64,000 nucleotides of DNA from Tupaia tana (GCA_026018925.1 JAKSZU010000016.1:76828059-76892058); one strand, 5' to 3'. Shown: positions 10,716-20,844, numbered from the stretch's first letter. Numbers and translations are program-made. The notes: a model not told the origin generated them from the letters alone.

Positions 10716-11870
10716 ACTTCTTCGTTACTAGTTAGAAGCAAGGCCTCTGAAGTGCTGACTTGCTTTTTCTAGGTAGGTGGGTGGGAATACAAGGCCACGG
10801 AAGGTCTGGGGGGCCTGTTTGGACTCCGGTGCTGTTGGCTCCAGAATGGGGAAGGTGGCCGGGACAGACCAGCAGTGGAAATGCTGGCACTGCAAACAAA
10901 GCTGAGTGGGTGGGAGCCAAAAATAACCTGTCCCTTGAGTAGAACTCCTTTAGGGAGAAAGAGTACTTTTGAAATTAGATGCACAAATTCACTAATGATG
11001 GCTAAACATGGGGGCACTGCATGTACCCCAGTGAGCCCCTGGCCCCAGGATCAGGTGTCTGGAGGCATCTTGTGAGGACCAGAGCAAGAGCTGCATGGGT
11101 CTGGGGAAGGTCTGGATTTTTCTGTTGTGCCATCCTCTGTAGGCAGTGGCTGGATCTGGGCAAAACAATGGAAGTCTTTAAAGTTGAGCAAAGGACAGTT
11201 TCCCATGATTTGTGCCCATGCTGCAAGGCCAGAGAGAAACTGTATCAGCCGAACTGGGCCAGGGGAGATAAGAGGCTAGGACGACAAGACACGGGATGTT
11301 CTATAGCACCCGCTTCGTACAATAGGCATCTGGCTTTGCTTCCTGTATCCACCCCGTTTTGCCCTGTGAAAGAATAAACCTGAGGATGGCTCAGGGCCCG
11401 GCTATCTCCATGAGAGATGCCTGGACCACCCCATCTTCAGTTTTCTCTACTTGTGTCTGTAAGTCTTATTTACAAACCCACCACTGCTCCCCCTCAGGTG
11501 TATGTCTCGCTGAGCAGGCCTCAACGATCCTCACTCATAGTCCTCAGCGCAGAGTTGAGGAAACAGCAGGGCCACTTTCCTACCAGGTCTAGTATTCTGT
11601 CTCCCTGTCTGTCCTGGGCTGTTGGTCCGGGAGGGAAAGTGGCCTGTGGCACGCTCACCTGTCTGTACTCACTGCTACTTGATATGACATCAGAGAGTCT
11701 GTGTTGGAAGCATTTCCATGAAGCTTCTGAAGCCACTTCAGAACTGCAAGATGAGTTTTCAGCCTGGTATCTCTAACAGGGGCTCTGAGCCTGGTATGTG
11801 CAGACCCTGACAGCTACATTCATGACGTCCCATGTGTGCATTTCTCAAGAAAGTTTTCATCATTAGTTGT
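10716..11870. other. GC-richer unique block, no gene supported
   Basis: About 1.1 kb with no repeat that I recognise. Several frames of 60-119 codons overlap on both strands (such as 11021-11377 and 11417-11776), which is what chance gives in stop-poor GC-rich DNA. I see no domain and no convincing splice-flanked exon. 'aacaatgg' at 11165-11172 is a SOX-type site, weak on its own. Confidence 0.55.
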
Positions 11871-11872
11871 TT

Positions 11873-11903
<31 letters not shown>

Positions 11904-11948
11904 CTCTTCTTCTTCTTCTTCTTCCTTCTTCTTCTTCTTTCTTCTTTT
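11871..11948. repeat. (CCT)n/(CTT)n polypyrimidine tract
   Basis: A trinucleotide run, first CCT units and then CTT units, with interruptions. On the plus strand it gives poly-Ser, poly-Leu or poly-Phe pseudo-frames. It directly abuts the A-tail side of the antisense SINE that follows. Confidence 0.95.
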
Positions 11949-12126
11949 AAGAGAGATTTTTGCTATGAGCTATGGGGCATATGTGATTGCCAGAGAGACA
12001 GAGAGAGACAGAGAGACAGAAAGCGAGAAATCACCCCTCAGGGGGATGGCCATGCTGCAATCTCTTCTCCTCAATTCTCATCTCAGGATTTTGGGCACAC
12101 ATGCACATGTGCCTGGTATGAGGTGG

Positions 12127-12154
12127 CTCTTTATTTATTTTATTTTGACCAGAG

Positions 12155-12212
<58 letters not shown>

Positions 12213-12303
12213 TGAAAAAGCAAGCCGTCAAGTCCGGGACTCCAACCACGGTTGGCCATGTGGGAGTCCAACACCCTTAACCATCATGCCACCTGCTGCT
12301 CCC
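12127..12303 (-). mobile_element. Family A short SINE, nested in the preceding SINE
   Basis: On the minus strand: tRNA-like head ('gtggcatgatggttaagggt'), 'cggacttgac', a CT tract expanded to (CT)n, 'ctctggtcaaaata', and an A/T-rich tail. It lacks the middle block of the long form. Outer text 'gcctggtatgag' before and 'ccccggcgtaag' after may be a decayed TSD. Confidence 0.85.
12158..12209. repeat. (GA)n microsatellite in SINE
   Basis: About 26 uninterrupted AG/GA units inside the nested short SINE, an expansion of its CT-rich block. Confidence 0.95.
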
Positions 12304-12499
12304 CCGGCGTAAGTTTTAAGTCACCAGATCCAGGACTCGAACCACGATTGAATACATGGGAGTTCAGTGACATAACCATTTCACCATCTGTTGGCCCTTT
12401 TTTTTTTTTTCTTCCTTTTTTTCATTAGTTTCTCAACTAGGTATGGGATGTCTCCCCAAAGGTGGGAACCAATGGTGATGATATTGAAAATGGCAATAA

Positions 12500-12567
12500 T
12501 ACATAAATTTTTCCTAAGTGCTTAAAAGATACCAGGTATATGTTAAGCATTTTCTTATTTAATCCTT
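12500..12567 (-). mobile_element. MIR fragment, antisense
   Basis: 'accaggtatatgttaagcat' and 'tttcttatttaatcctt' correspond to 'tgccaggcactgtgctaag … atttaatcct' of antisense MIR. Confidence 0.55.
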
Positions 12568-12914
12568 GTATCAATCAGTTTAAATTTATTTATGCTGTGG
12601 TAACAAACAACTTGGCAATCTCAGTAGCTTACGAAACAGAAGTTTATTTCTCATTCACAGTTTATGTTAGGTTAGTTGCTGTTTGCTTAGATCTAGGATT
12701 TAGACTGAAGGTGGGCTCCCTTCTGGGTCATTGCTAATTTCACGGCAGAGGGAAAAGAGAAGAGGTTTAGACGTGAGATGGATCTTAAAGGTTTTTTCCA
12801 AAATGGCACTGTCTTTTCCACTCACATTTTACTAGCTTCTAGCCTGACCTCAGTGGGGGCTTCAATTGCCCAGTAGGGAGGGATCTTAGAGGGATGGTGA
12901 CTACTTGAACTGTA
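12568..12914 (-). mobile_element. Ancient LTR-like repeat, antisense, family not assigned
   Basis: 'ctgtggtaacaaacaacttg', 'atctcagtagcttacgaaac' and 'agaagtttatttctcattc' resemble an old mammalian LTR (MaLR/ERVL style). Later text is diverged. No internal retroviral region is present. Confidence 0.5.
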
Positions 12915-13300
12915 ATGTAATCTACTCAAATCCTTATAAAAATCAACGAAGTGGGGACAGCAAGTGGTATGGTGGTTGAGGTGCTGGATGACCATGGTTC
13001 AAGTCCCAGACCTGGTGGCTTTCTTTCTCACTTTCCCTCTTTCTCACTCTCAGTCTGTTTCTCTCTGGTCAAATTAAAATAATAATAATAATAAACAAAA
13101 TAATTCTTTAAAAAATCATTGAAGTAGTAGGTATTAATTATTATTATTGTCCTCTCTCTACAGATGAGGAAACCAAGTCTCAGAGAGACTAACCTTACCC
13201 CAGTGCTGCACAGTTACTAAGTGGTAGATCCAGGATGTAAGTGGACTCAAACTCCAGAGCCTGCAGCCCTAAGCACTGCATTACACTGACTTCCACCGCT
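12915..13300 (-). mobile_element. MIR SINE, antisense, split by a young SINE
   Basis: MIR text runs 12915-12952 ('aatcctt…aaaatcaacgaagt') and resumes at 13112 ('aaaatcattgaagtagtagg … acagatgaggaaaccaagtc … gcagccctaagcactgc'). The intervening 159 bp is the SINE insertion listed next. Confidence 0.85.
12938..13125 (+). mobile_element. Family A short SINE, sense, with TSD
   Basis: The head 'caagtggtatggtggttgag' carries an A-box-like segment, 'ggttcaagtccc' is a B-box-like segment, then a CT tract, 'ctctggtcaaatt', (AAT)n and the end 'taattctttaa'. TSDs are 'aaaatcaacgaagt' (12938-12952) and 'aaaatcattgaagt' (13112-13125), 2 differences. It is a clean reference copy of the short form. Confidence 0.9.
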
Positions 13301-14202
13301 ATGGCTTTCTCAGGCTGCCTCTCCACTTCCCATGCCTCCTCCCCAACTCATGGCAATCCAAACACACCAGTTGTCTTAAAGCTTCATCATTCTCTGACAA
13401 TGCTCAAGAAGAAACCACTTCCCTGGTTGGATTCCATGTTTTCATAGTCCCCAGCCTTGGGACTCCTTGAGTGTCCAGCTGGGCATTGTTTGGCAGCATT
13501 TCTGCCCACTAAGAGCTTACCCTCTGGGCCGTGGTGGGAGTGTGCTGGGTATTTTTAGCGCGGAGCAGCCTCAAGTGCTGCTTGCTCTTCCCCAAGGTCT
13601 GTGGATTAGCCCAGGAGTAGCATATGCCGGCATTTTGCTTGCCTGGTCTGGTACACAGTCCTCTGTGCTGTTGAGAAAACAGATTGTCCCAGGTAGATAT
13701 GTAGCCAGATTTTTTTTTTTTTCTCTCTGCTTCCTTTTTTTTTTTTTTTTTCCAAGCTACTCCTCCCCGTTGTATGGTGCATCTTCTCCTGCGGGCCCAC
13801 TATGATTTTGCTTCGGAGCTAGTGGAGATGGTGGGATTTTCTCACTTGCAATTAAGTTTGGCCAGGAAGCTGCTGGCTCTTGCCACAAATATCTTATGTT
13901 TGCAGCCCTGTCTACCCACCTGGGCAAGTGAAATGTACCTTTCTTCCTTAGGGGAAGTGGTAGGATTCAGAAGGCCAAAGAAGCGGTTATTTCTTCCGGC
14001 ATCATTGCTTATTCAAATTCCTTATCCATGGGTGCTGAACACTGTTCGTGGCTCAGAAAGAGAAGGCAGGGCCACTGGGAGGCACTCTGGCTCTGGTGTG
14101 CTCTTGTCAAAGGCTCTGGGTAAGGACCACCAGCAATGTACTTTATGCATAGGGTTGTGAATCTTCGTGGGAAAGAAAACTGAAGATTTGCATGCAAAGG
14201 TA
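13301..14202. other. Unassigned DNA with two T runs
   Basis: No repeat family recognised apart from T runs at about 13711-13752. Frames such as 13774-14160 (128 codons) have no recognisable domain. 'gcatgcaaaggtattttaaa' near the end abuts the next SINE. Confidence 0.5.
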
Positions 14203-14478
14203 TTTTAAAGCTTTTTTTTTTTTAATTTTGAGAGATTTTTGCTATAAGACACATGCACATTCCAGAAAGACAGAGACAGAAAGCGAGAAATCACCCCAAG
14301 GGAAGATAGCCATTCCACAATCCCTTCTCCTCCTTCCCCTCTTGGGATATGGGCACGCATGCACATGTGCCCAGTGTAAGTTTCAAGTCACCAAATCTGG
14401 AAGCAAACCGCAGTTGGCCACATGGGAGTCCAGCACCTTAACCACTATGCAACCTGCTGGCCCTTTTAAAACTTTTTT
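14203..14478 (-). mobile_element. Family A long SINE, antisense, with TSD
   Basis: A T run precedes 'tgagagatttttgctataag', then 'agaaagcgagaaatcacccc', 'cacgcatgcacatgtgccc' and the head 'ttggccacatgggagtccag'. The TSD is 'ttttaaagctttttt' (14203-14217) against 'ttttaaaactttttt' (14464-14478). Confidence 0.9.
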
Positions 14479-14717
14479 AAAAAGTTTATTTATTTATTCC
14501 TTCAGAGGAAGAGAGAGAGAGAGATAGGGAGAGAGATACGGATGCAGAGAAATAGTTACCCACCCCAAAGTCTTCATGCCAAGATCCCCCCGGGGCTTCA
14601 GCCAGCCAGATACAGCCTACTTGGATCCTGGCATACTTAGAGAGGTCCCAGGACACGAATCCAGGGCCTACCCCAGGTGGGTCAAGGTGTGTTACTATTG
14701 TACCATGACCTGGCACC
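14479..14717 (-). mobile_element. Family B SINE, antisense
   Basis: The minus strand starts 'ggtgccaggtcatggtacaa', has 'cctggattcgtgtcctggg' as a B-box-like segment, then 'tatctctctccctatctctc' and ends 'cagaggaaggaataaataaa'-like. This is a second tRNA-like SINE family with a different head and tail from family A. It sits back to back with the preceding SINE. Confidence 0.8.
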
Positions 14718-14924
14718 TGACAAGATATTTTAAATGTTAGGAAACATAACTCGTGTCTGATCCCATCCGGTGAACACTTTCTGTGGGCCTGCTGAGTACA
14801 AGGCACAAAACTGCGCCAGGAAGACGCCTGAGACAGCTCAGCTGGGGATATGCTCATACCCCCACCATGACCCCAGACATTCCATTTCCTGTGTGACAGA
14901 CAGGACGATTTCCACTCATTCATT

Positions 14925-15165
14925 CTAGTGTCGTAGTTAAGAATAGAGACTCTGGAGTCAGACTGCCTGAGCTAGAACCCTTTCTCTGTAACTCGCTGGC
15001 TACGTAACTGGACAATTCACTGAAACTGCCCGCTTCAGCGCCCTGTTTCCTGAAGTGGGGATGACACTGGGACCTGGCTGCCGGAGTTGCACATGAATTA
15101 CATGAGTTCACATACGTGAAGTCCCAGAGCAGTGCCGAACGCACAGGAAACACAGAGCGCTGACT
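14925..15165 (+). mobile_element. MIR SINE, sense, near full length
   Basis: 'gtagttaagaatagagactc', 'tggagtcagactgcctgagc', 'aactcgctggctacgtaact' and 'gtttcctgaagtgggg' run through the MIR order to 'cagagcagtgccgaacgc'. One of the better preserved MIRs here. Confidence 0.9.
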
Positions 15166-15179
15166 GCTACTACGGCTTC

Positions 15180-15440
15180 TGTCACCATTCATTCGACAGA
15201 CGTTCACTGCACGCCTACTGTGTGTCAAGTGGTGGCCTGCGGCCTGGGTCACATCCTTGTCCTCGCGCAGCTTACCTTTCAGAGGATGGAGGCAGCGCGT
15301 GAGCGAATGAATGCATCACATGTCCGACGGTGATTAAGACTTGGAAGAAAAGTCAGAGGAGGGTGATTAATCCCTAGCTGAGCAGAGATGATGGAAAACT
15401 TCCTCGGAGGGGAGGAAATGGCTGAGGTGAAGCTGTGGTT
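15180..15440 (-). mobile_element. L2-like repeat, antisense
   Basis: 'cattcattcgacagacgttc' and 'cgcctactgtgtgtcaag' match the antisense L2 3' end. The following text ('gcgcagcttacctttcagag', 'acttcctcggaggggaggaa') follows a common mammalian L2-associated order. The family call is from memory. Confidence 0.55.
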
Positions 15441-15867
15441 GTATGTGGCAAGCGCACAGCATCCTACCTTAAAACGAGATTTGTGGGACGTGGGAACATT
15501 CTCCTCAGAAACCATACTGTCTCTTCTCCCTTTGCCTTGCCTCCTATAAACAGGGATTGCAAACAAGGTCAGATCCTGGGGCTGTTTCTGGTCTTAATGG
15601 CCTGGACGGTGGGCCCAGTGTTCCAGGAAGCCTTTATCTCAGTGACAGCCTCCACGAGAGGATGCATTTACTCCCATGGCTGACGTGAATAGGGAGCTTC
15701 TCTGTGCTGAACTCCACGGTTAAATCACTGACTGGGAGGGGTCTATGCCCATTTAGTGGGTCACATGGCATTGGGCACTTAGTAGGTGCTCAGAAAATAA
15801 TAGAAGTGTTCACGAGTGTTTACTACTGCTGAAGGCAGGTAACCAGGTTCTCAATAAGTTTATTTAA
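15441..15867. other. Unassigned DNA
   Basis: No gene seen. A short MIR/L2 tail-like piece ('ttagtaggtgctcagaaaat') lies near 15778-15800. Confidence 0.5.
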
Positions 15868-16126
15868 AAATTTTTTTTTCTGGAGGGCACATGTGCTTAT
15901 CAGAGACAGCCAGAGAGACAGAGAAGAAGAGATGTGATCATGCTACATGGGATGTGATCATGCTACATGGGATGTGATCATGCTACAGTCCATTCTCCAT
16001 TTCTCTATTGTGTCAGGATTGTGGGCCTGTATGGCGGGCATGTTTTTCAAGTAGCAGAGTCTGGGGTTCACACTGTGCAGCTGGTCATGTGGGATCCAGC
16101 TCCCTTAACCACTGGGCTCTGGGGCT
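15868..16126 (-). mobile_element. Older family A SINE, antisense, with internal triplication
   Basis: 'gagggcacatgtgcttatca', 'attgtgggcctgtatggcgg', 'ctggtcatgtgggatccag' and 'cttaaccactgggctctggg' give the diverged family A layout. It contains the 20-bp tandem array listed next. Confidence 0.75.
15931..15987. repeat. 20-bp tandem repeat, about 2.9 copies
   Basis: The unit gatgtgatcatgctacatgg occurs twice in full (15931-15950, 15951-15970) and once without its last three bases. The copies are identical, so the array arose recently within the SINE. Confidence 0.95.
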
Positions 16127-16236
16127 AGCCAATGGCCACATTCTAAGCATTCTATATGTACTAACGTATTTAATTTTTACAACTGAGATTCTATTTTTGT
16201 TCCTGTTCGACAGTTGAGGAAACAGCATAGCTATGC
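16127..16236 (-). mobile_element. MIR fragment, antisense
   Basis: 'ctaagcattctatatgtact', 'aacgtatttaatttttacaa' and 'acagttgaggaaacag' match the antisense MIR core. Confidence 0.65.
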
Positions 16237-16249
16237 TGAGGGTACCTAA

Positions 16250-16550
16250 AGACTCTTCCCGGGAAGAGTTAGAGAGGGCTTCTTGGAGGAGGTGATCTTA
16301 AAATATGTCTTTGTCTTAAAAAAAAGAAACCATAGTAGGTTTCCAAGTAGGAAAGGGTTGGTGATGAGAGGGCAGAAAAAGATACCGTAAGGAGAAGCAG
16401 CTTACTGAGAGAGTTTGGTGTCTGTAGTCCAGGATGCATTTAGGGGAGTAGTGAAAGATAGCAAGAGGACAGGGCAGGGAGCATGTTGGCCTCCTAGGCC
16501 TTACTCACTCGTTCAGATTTTTATCAGGACCACACTGGATAGCCATGTAT
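16250..16550 (-). mobile_element. L2-like repeat, antisense
   Basis: 'gagggcttcttggaggaggt', 'agtaggaaagggttgg' and 'gagggcagaaaaagatacc' follow the same antisense L2-associated order as 15180-15440. Diverged, with an A run at 16320-16325. Confidence 0.45.
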
Positions 16551-16599
16551 GTAACTTCTGAAAAGGAAGTGTTCTTGATATCTCTGAGTTTATTATTTC

Positions 16600-16675
16600 C
16601 TGCCTATAGATCTCAGTTTCTCCATCTAAACAATGAGAGCGTCGGATCTGGGGATCTCTGGGGTTCCTTCTGTTT
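16600..16675 (+). mobile_element. MIR fragment, sense
   Basis: 'atctcagtttctccatctaa' and 'ggatctctggggttccttc' resemble the central and 3' part of MIR. Confidence 0.5.
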
Positions 16676-17489
16676 AGTCAGTGCCATAGCGTGACCCAGA
16701 TCAAGCGAGCATCACGTTTGGAGTCTGTGCCACTTATGAAACAGGCGTGTGTTGGAGACGTACAGATAAGCCTGTCTCAGGTATGCTTCTCTCCAAACAC
16801 AACCAGTTCCAGCTAGAAGCTTTGTCTTCACGAAGGCAGATAAACCCACTACGCAGTTTCTATCTATATGTACAACGGTCCCCAGTTGTGCTTGAAAACA
16901 ACAGAATGTTGGGCTTAGGGGCCCCCTGGGTTTATGGGGCTTTCTTTCTTAATGCCTCAATTGTACTTTTAATCAGAACAAATTTAAAACATTAATCTTC
17001 AACGCTTGTTCCTGCCATTTCCAGCCACTCGACATTTTTTCATAAACAAAGTGACAGTTTGATTGAATGTGGTTTTTAATTAAGCTGCCTTCACTCGGAG
17101 CAACTTTCCGGGAGCATATGTAAGGAGCAGAACTTCAGAAGGATGAGCCAGAGCCGACTTCTGAATGCCGTCATCACCAGGCAGTTGGGAAGAACAAAGG
17201 AAGCCAGACAAGTGGAATTAACCAGGTGCCCAAATCTGGGGAGCAGCTCCCACTCCTCCCAGCTCACTGTCCCTGGTAATAAGTGTGGGAAGGCTCAGCA
17301 GTGAAGCAGTGGCTCCTGCTGCACTCAGGGTGAAGCCTGTGAAAACTCAGGAAATTGCCACGGTAGATCTTTAAATTACGGGCATTTAAACTGCGTATGG
17401 CACATCACTTCCTTTCACAGTTGGGACTTTGCAGAAACAAAAATAAAACAAGACCACTCTGATTCCATTCCACTCAGAGGTTGTTGTTG
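16676..17489. other. Unique block with a possible conserved element
   Basis: No repeat recognised. It contains the homeodomain-type motif cluster at 17041-17090 (listed separately). No exon is supported. Confidence 0.5.
17041..17090. promoter_or_regulatory. Candidate enhancer core (homeodomain/MEIS/PBX-like motifs)
   Basis: Within 40 bases: 'tgacag' (MEIS/TGIF type, 17052-17057), 'ttgattgaat' (PBX/HOX type, 17059-17068) and 'tttaattaag' (homeodomain type, 17075-17084). Seen directly as motifs; function is inference. Such clusters are common in vertebrate non-coding enhancers but also occur by chance. Confidence 0.3.
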
Positions 17490-17778
17490 TTTTTTTTTTT
17501 TTTTTTTTTTTTTTTTAGTTTTTGCTATAGGGTGCGTGGGTGTGTTTTCTTGCTGGAGAGAGAGAAGCAGAGAGGGAAAGTGAGAAATCACCCCACAGAG
17601 GTAATGCCCATGCCACAATCCCTTCTCCTCCATTTTTTTTCCTCGAGATTTAGGGCACACACACACACACACACACAACGTGCCTGGCATGATTTTCAAG
17701 ACATCACGTCCCAGACTTGAACCACTGTCAGCCATGTGGGAGTCCAGCATCTTAACCACTACACCATCTGCTGGCCCC
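17490..17778 (-). mobile_element. Family A long SINE, antisense, with long A tail
   Basis: T27 (17490-17516) is the A tail on the minus strand, then 'tttttgctatagggtgcgtg', a purine block, a (CA)n run at 17657-17678, and the head 'cagccatgtgggagtccag … ccatctgctggccc'. The long tail suggests a young copy, though I see no clean TSD. Confidence 0.9.
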
Positions 17779-18611
17779 CTCAACAAGGAGTTTCACGAGC
17801 AATGATGGGATCTGTGATGTAAGTTCTTGGGGTCTAATAGGGAGGCAAAGTTATTCATGGGGGCAGAATACATGATATGGCTGGGTACCACTTTACAAGT
17901 TCTTCAGAGGGCCATTCAAATATAGCAGGGACAGTCCATCAGACGACAGACAGCACTCAGCCTCCTTGAGGTGGGTGTCTGCATGGTGACAGGGTCCCAG
18001 GCATGCTCTTGAGGCTGCAGGGCAAGGATCTGGGTGAGGGTGATATTGCTTTAAGTAGCCCTGGATCAGAACCCCATCCCTCCCTTCATGTTCTGTGCTG
18101 TATAGATCTACCCTGATAAATAGCTGCTGCCGTGCAGAAATCCATCAAGCCCTCACCCTCGGCATGACTCATCTCCCTGTGGCAGGCGCGGTGCTCGGCT
18201 TCCAAGAATAGCCTAGCCTGAGGGATCCAAGCTCGGAATCCCTTCCAACTTTCAGGGCTCTGAAGTTTGGCACCCACGGAGGTCTGTGCTTAGGTAACGG
18301 GGTGCAGATGGCTTGGCGTTTGCAGAGACTTCAGCTAATAATCACCCCCATTCCACCTTTCCGTTCTGCAAAATCCCAGGAACTGGCCAGGTCACATTGC
18401 TTACAAGGGAAACCTAATCATGAGTGATGCATTTTGGTGCCTTATAGATAAGGTAAAAATGAAGCCCACTCGGTTGTTTGTTTTCTCATCTGTAAATATT
18501 TGATGACTGCTTTGTGAGAACCACAATAAGACATTCAACAAGGGGACCTTATAGAGGTGCTGAGCCCTGACCACCGCTGTAGGTCTGAAGCTTGGCATCC
18601 AGGTGTGTGTC
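17779..18611. other. Unassigned unique DNA
   Basis: No repeat or gene recognised. An AP-1 type site is listed separately at 18164-18172. Confidence 0.5.
18164..18172. promoter_or_regulatory. AP-1-type palindrome ATGACTCAT
   Basis: A perfect 9-base AP-1/bZIP palindrome in unique sequence. A single such site is expected by chance every few tens of kilobases, so it is only suggestive. Confidence 0.25.
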
Positions 18612-18850
18612 CATTAAAAATAATGACTGACATATATTGAGCACTTACTGTGTGCTGTGTACTTTATATAAACACTTTATGTGAATTAGTTAGACTCTTC
18701 ACAGAGATGCCATAAATTCAGTTCTGTCATCCTCATCTGGTCCAGAGTGATGTGACACAGAGGTTAACTCCCTCAAGCTCTTACAAGCCAGTGGACAGCC
18801 ACATCAGGAACTCACCCAGGCTCTCTAATATGAACACACTTTAAAATCAT
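18612..18850 (-). mobile_element. MIR SINE, antisense
   Basis: 'atatattgagcacttactgt', 'gtgctgtgtactttatataa' and 'tgacacagaggttaactccc' follow the antisense MIR order, ending near 'ctcacccaggctctctaata'. Confidence 0.75.
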
Positions 18851-18912
18851 GCTTACACCGTTCCATTATGACAGCAACCTTCTTTCTGTCATTTCTCCCC
18901 AACTTCATTCCT

Positions 18913-19280
18913 GCTGTCTTTGTCTGTTCAGGCTGCTATAACAAAATGCCAGAGACTGGGTGCTTTTAAAGTAACATCTATTACTCACAATTCTGGAGTC
19001 TGGGAAGTCCACCATCAGGGTGCAGGTGGATTCAGTGTCCGGTGGAGCCTGATTTCTGGTTCAGAGACAGCCATCATTTTGCTTTGTCCTTGCATAGTGA
19101 CATGGTGGAAGGCATGAAGGAACTCTCTGAAGTCTCCTTTATTAGAGCACTAATCCCATTTATGAGGGTTTTGTCCTCAGGACCTAACCCCCTCCCAAAG
19201 GCCACCTCCTAACACCATCACACTGAAGATAGACGTCAACATAAAGATTTGCGGAAGACACAGACATTCGAACCATGGCA
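18913..19280 (-). mobile_element. MLT1-type (MaLR) solo LTR, antisense
   Basis: 'tctgttcaggctgctataac', 'aaaatgccagagactggg', 'cacaattctggagtctggga', 'tcctcaggacctaacccc', 'ccaaaggccacctcctaac' and 'accatcacactgaag' match an MLT1 LTR read in antisense. It is a solo LTR; no gag, pol or env sequence adjoins. Confidence 0.85.
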
Positions 19281-19299
19281 CCTACCCCTTGAGCCTAGT

Positions 19300-19640
19300 A
19301 TTTATTTGTCTTGGCCCCAAACCTTATTGCATTGGTTCTTTGGTTCTTTCCTCTCCTTTAGGTTTTAACTTCAAGGCCAGCCCCTCAAGAAGACTTCCCT
19401 GGCTACCCAGTCAGTTATTGTCCCGTATGCTGCAGCCCAACATGATTTCTTTTTAGCCCCTATCATATTGTGACGTTATCATGTTTGTTTTTATCCATGT
19501 GTCCCTCCCTTCCCAGCCCCCACTAGAACTTAAGTTTCTGAAGCCATGGGTCCTGTGTATGTCATTTGCCTCTATCTCCCCAGCCCAGGATGGTGCCTGG
19601 CACATGGCAAGTTCTCAGTGAATATTCTCTGGGGATGGGC
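19300..19640 (+). mobile_element. L2 3' end, sense
   Basis: 'agaagacttccctggctacc', 'cccactagaacttaagtttc', 'ctctatctccccagcccagg' and 'tggtgcctggcacatggcaa' give the L2 3' order up to 'agtgaatattctctg'. Confidence 0.8.
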
Positions 19641-20319
19641 AGAGGAAGGAGCTGGGACTGTCAGTCCGCAGGTGCAGAATAAATCTCTGGCATGGTGGTT
19701 GCAATCACTCTTTGAATGAATGGAGTAATGAGTGTAAGGCTTCACTGTTACTATTATTACTGTCATTTCCAAGGCTGGTGAAAGAAGAAAGACACCAGGG
19801 ACTCAGAATGTACACACTTGTGCTTGCAAGACAGAACCAGTGACCTGAGAGTCAGTAAGACCCTGGAGGGAGAGGGTTCTGTCAGCAGGAATGCACCGTG
19901 CCACACATGAAGGTTTCTGTGTGAGTGCCAGTGACATCAGCTCCCTAAGACTCCTTGTCCCAGCTCTCACCTCTGCCTGAAGGGGGCTGTGCGTTTGTTC
20001 CACAATAGCTGCTGCAGGCAGAGAAAGGAAGATTTCTGACCTCAAGGAAATTGCCAGGGCAGTAGCGACCAAGAGCAGAGAGCTGAAGATGCAGGCAGCA
20101 TACTCCTTGGGGACATCATGATGTGACCTGGCTTCTCCTGCTCCAGGAGCTGCAGACATGCCAATGCCCTGAAAATTCCCTTGTGCTCTCATTTCCCTCC
20201 TCTTTACTCCTCAAGTTGTCCTCTGTTAGACTATATTCCCCTATGCCCTGTTTCATTTACACTAGGGCATGCTGGAAAGAGGACTTTCTGTGCTCTAGAA
20301 CATTCTATGTGTGTGGCCT
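19641..20319. other. Unassigned DNA
   Basis: No gene or repeat recognised. A 129-codon minus frame (19803-20192) has no recognisable domain. Confidence 0.5.
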
Positions 20320-20450
20320 CTGAGTCTCACTTTCTTCATCTGTGAAATGGGGATTATATTGACCAGTAGTGTGGTCATGAGAATTAGGTGAGGCTAGTCC
20401 AGGCACTTGGCCAGTGAAGCTCTGTGATGCTTGTCCCATCCCACCAATGA
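20320..20450 (+). mobile_element. MIR fragment, sense
   Basis: 'gagtctcactttcttcatct', 'gtgaaatggggattatattg' and 'ggtcatgagaattaggtgag' match the MIR 3' half. Confidence 0.75.
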
Positions 20451-20844
20451 CAACAGGTCAACATCTTATATTTGATGGAAGTGTTTCAGGCAGGTGTTAC
20501 TGTGTGAAGTCTTGTCTGGGAAACCATTGCTGAGTTTGAGGCGTATTGAGGAGGGGCCCTGAGTTACAGGGTCATTTTGGCAGCCCTGTTGACACTAGAT
20601 TGTAAGAGGGCACTGGTGTCACCTGGAAGATGGTTATCCTGGTGAGAGGTGACAGTGGCATGGACCAGCCCCTAGTGGTCGTGGTGAGAGTGTGGGTTGG
20701 GCCAGACTTTCTGATGGATCTGTGAGAGTTGGACGAGAAGACGTGGAGATGTTTGCAGAGAGGCCTGAGCAGCTGGAAGGCAGGGCCTGCAGTGACGGGC
20801 ATGGGTGGCAGGTTGAGATGCCTGTGCAGTATCGTATTTGTTTC
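20451..20844. other. Unassigned DNA
   Basis: No gene or repeat recognised. Part (about 20570-20790) resembles the rat-tail of an L2-like antisense repeat but the match is too weak to call. Confidence 0.4.

Larger units (their letters stand above)
11949..12397 (-). mobile_element. Family A long SINE, antisense, split by a second SINE
   Basis: The outer element has two parts: 11951-12126 (tail, CT block and middle, 'tttgctatgagctat' to 'gtgcctggtatgag') and 12304-12397 (head, perfect minus-strand B box at 12333-12343). Together they make one complete family A copy. The 177-bp gap is a short-form copy. Confidence 0.9.

Noticed and set aside
10732..11776. Several overlapping 60-119-codon frames suggesting a gene
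   Set aside because: Frames overlap on both strands, no splice pattern or domain is convincing, and there is no CpG island.
11832..12215. Ser/Leu/Phe-rich frames near 11.9 kb
   Set aside because: They come from the (CCT)n/(CTT)n tract and SINE sequence.
13774..14160. 128-codon plus frame in unique DNA
   Set aside because: No recognisable motif, no flanking splice or promoter support; it begins just after a T run.
18913..19280. LTR of an endogenous retrovirus-like element as evidence for a provirus
   Set aside because: It and the other LTR-like pieces are old solo MaLR-type LTRs. No gag, pol or env sequence was seen anywhere in the window.
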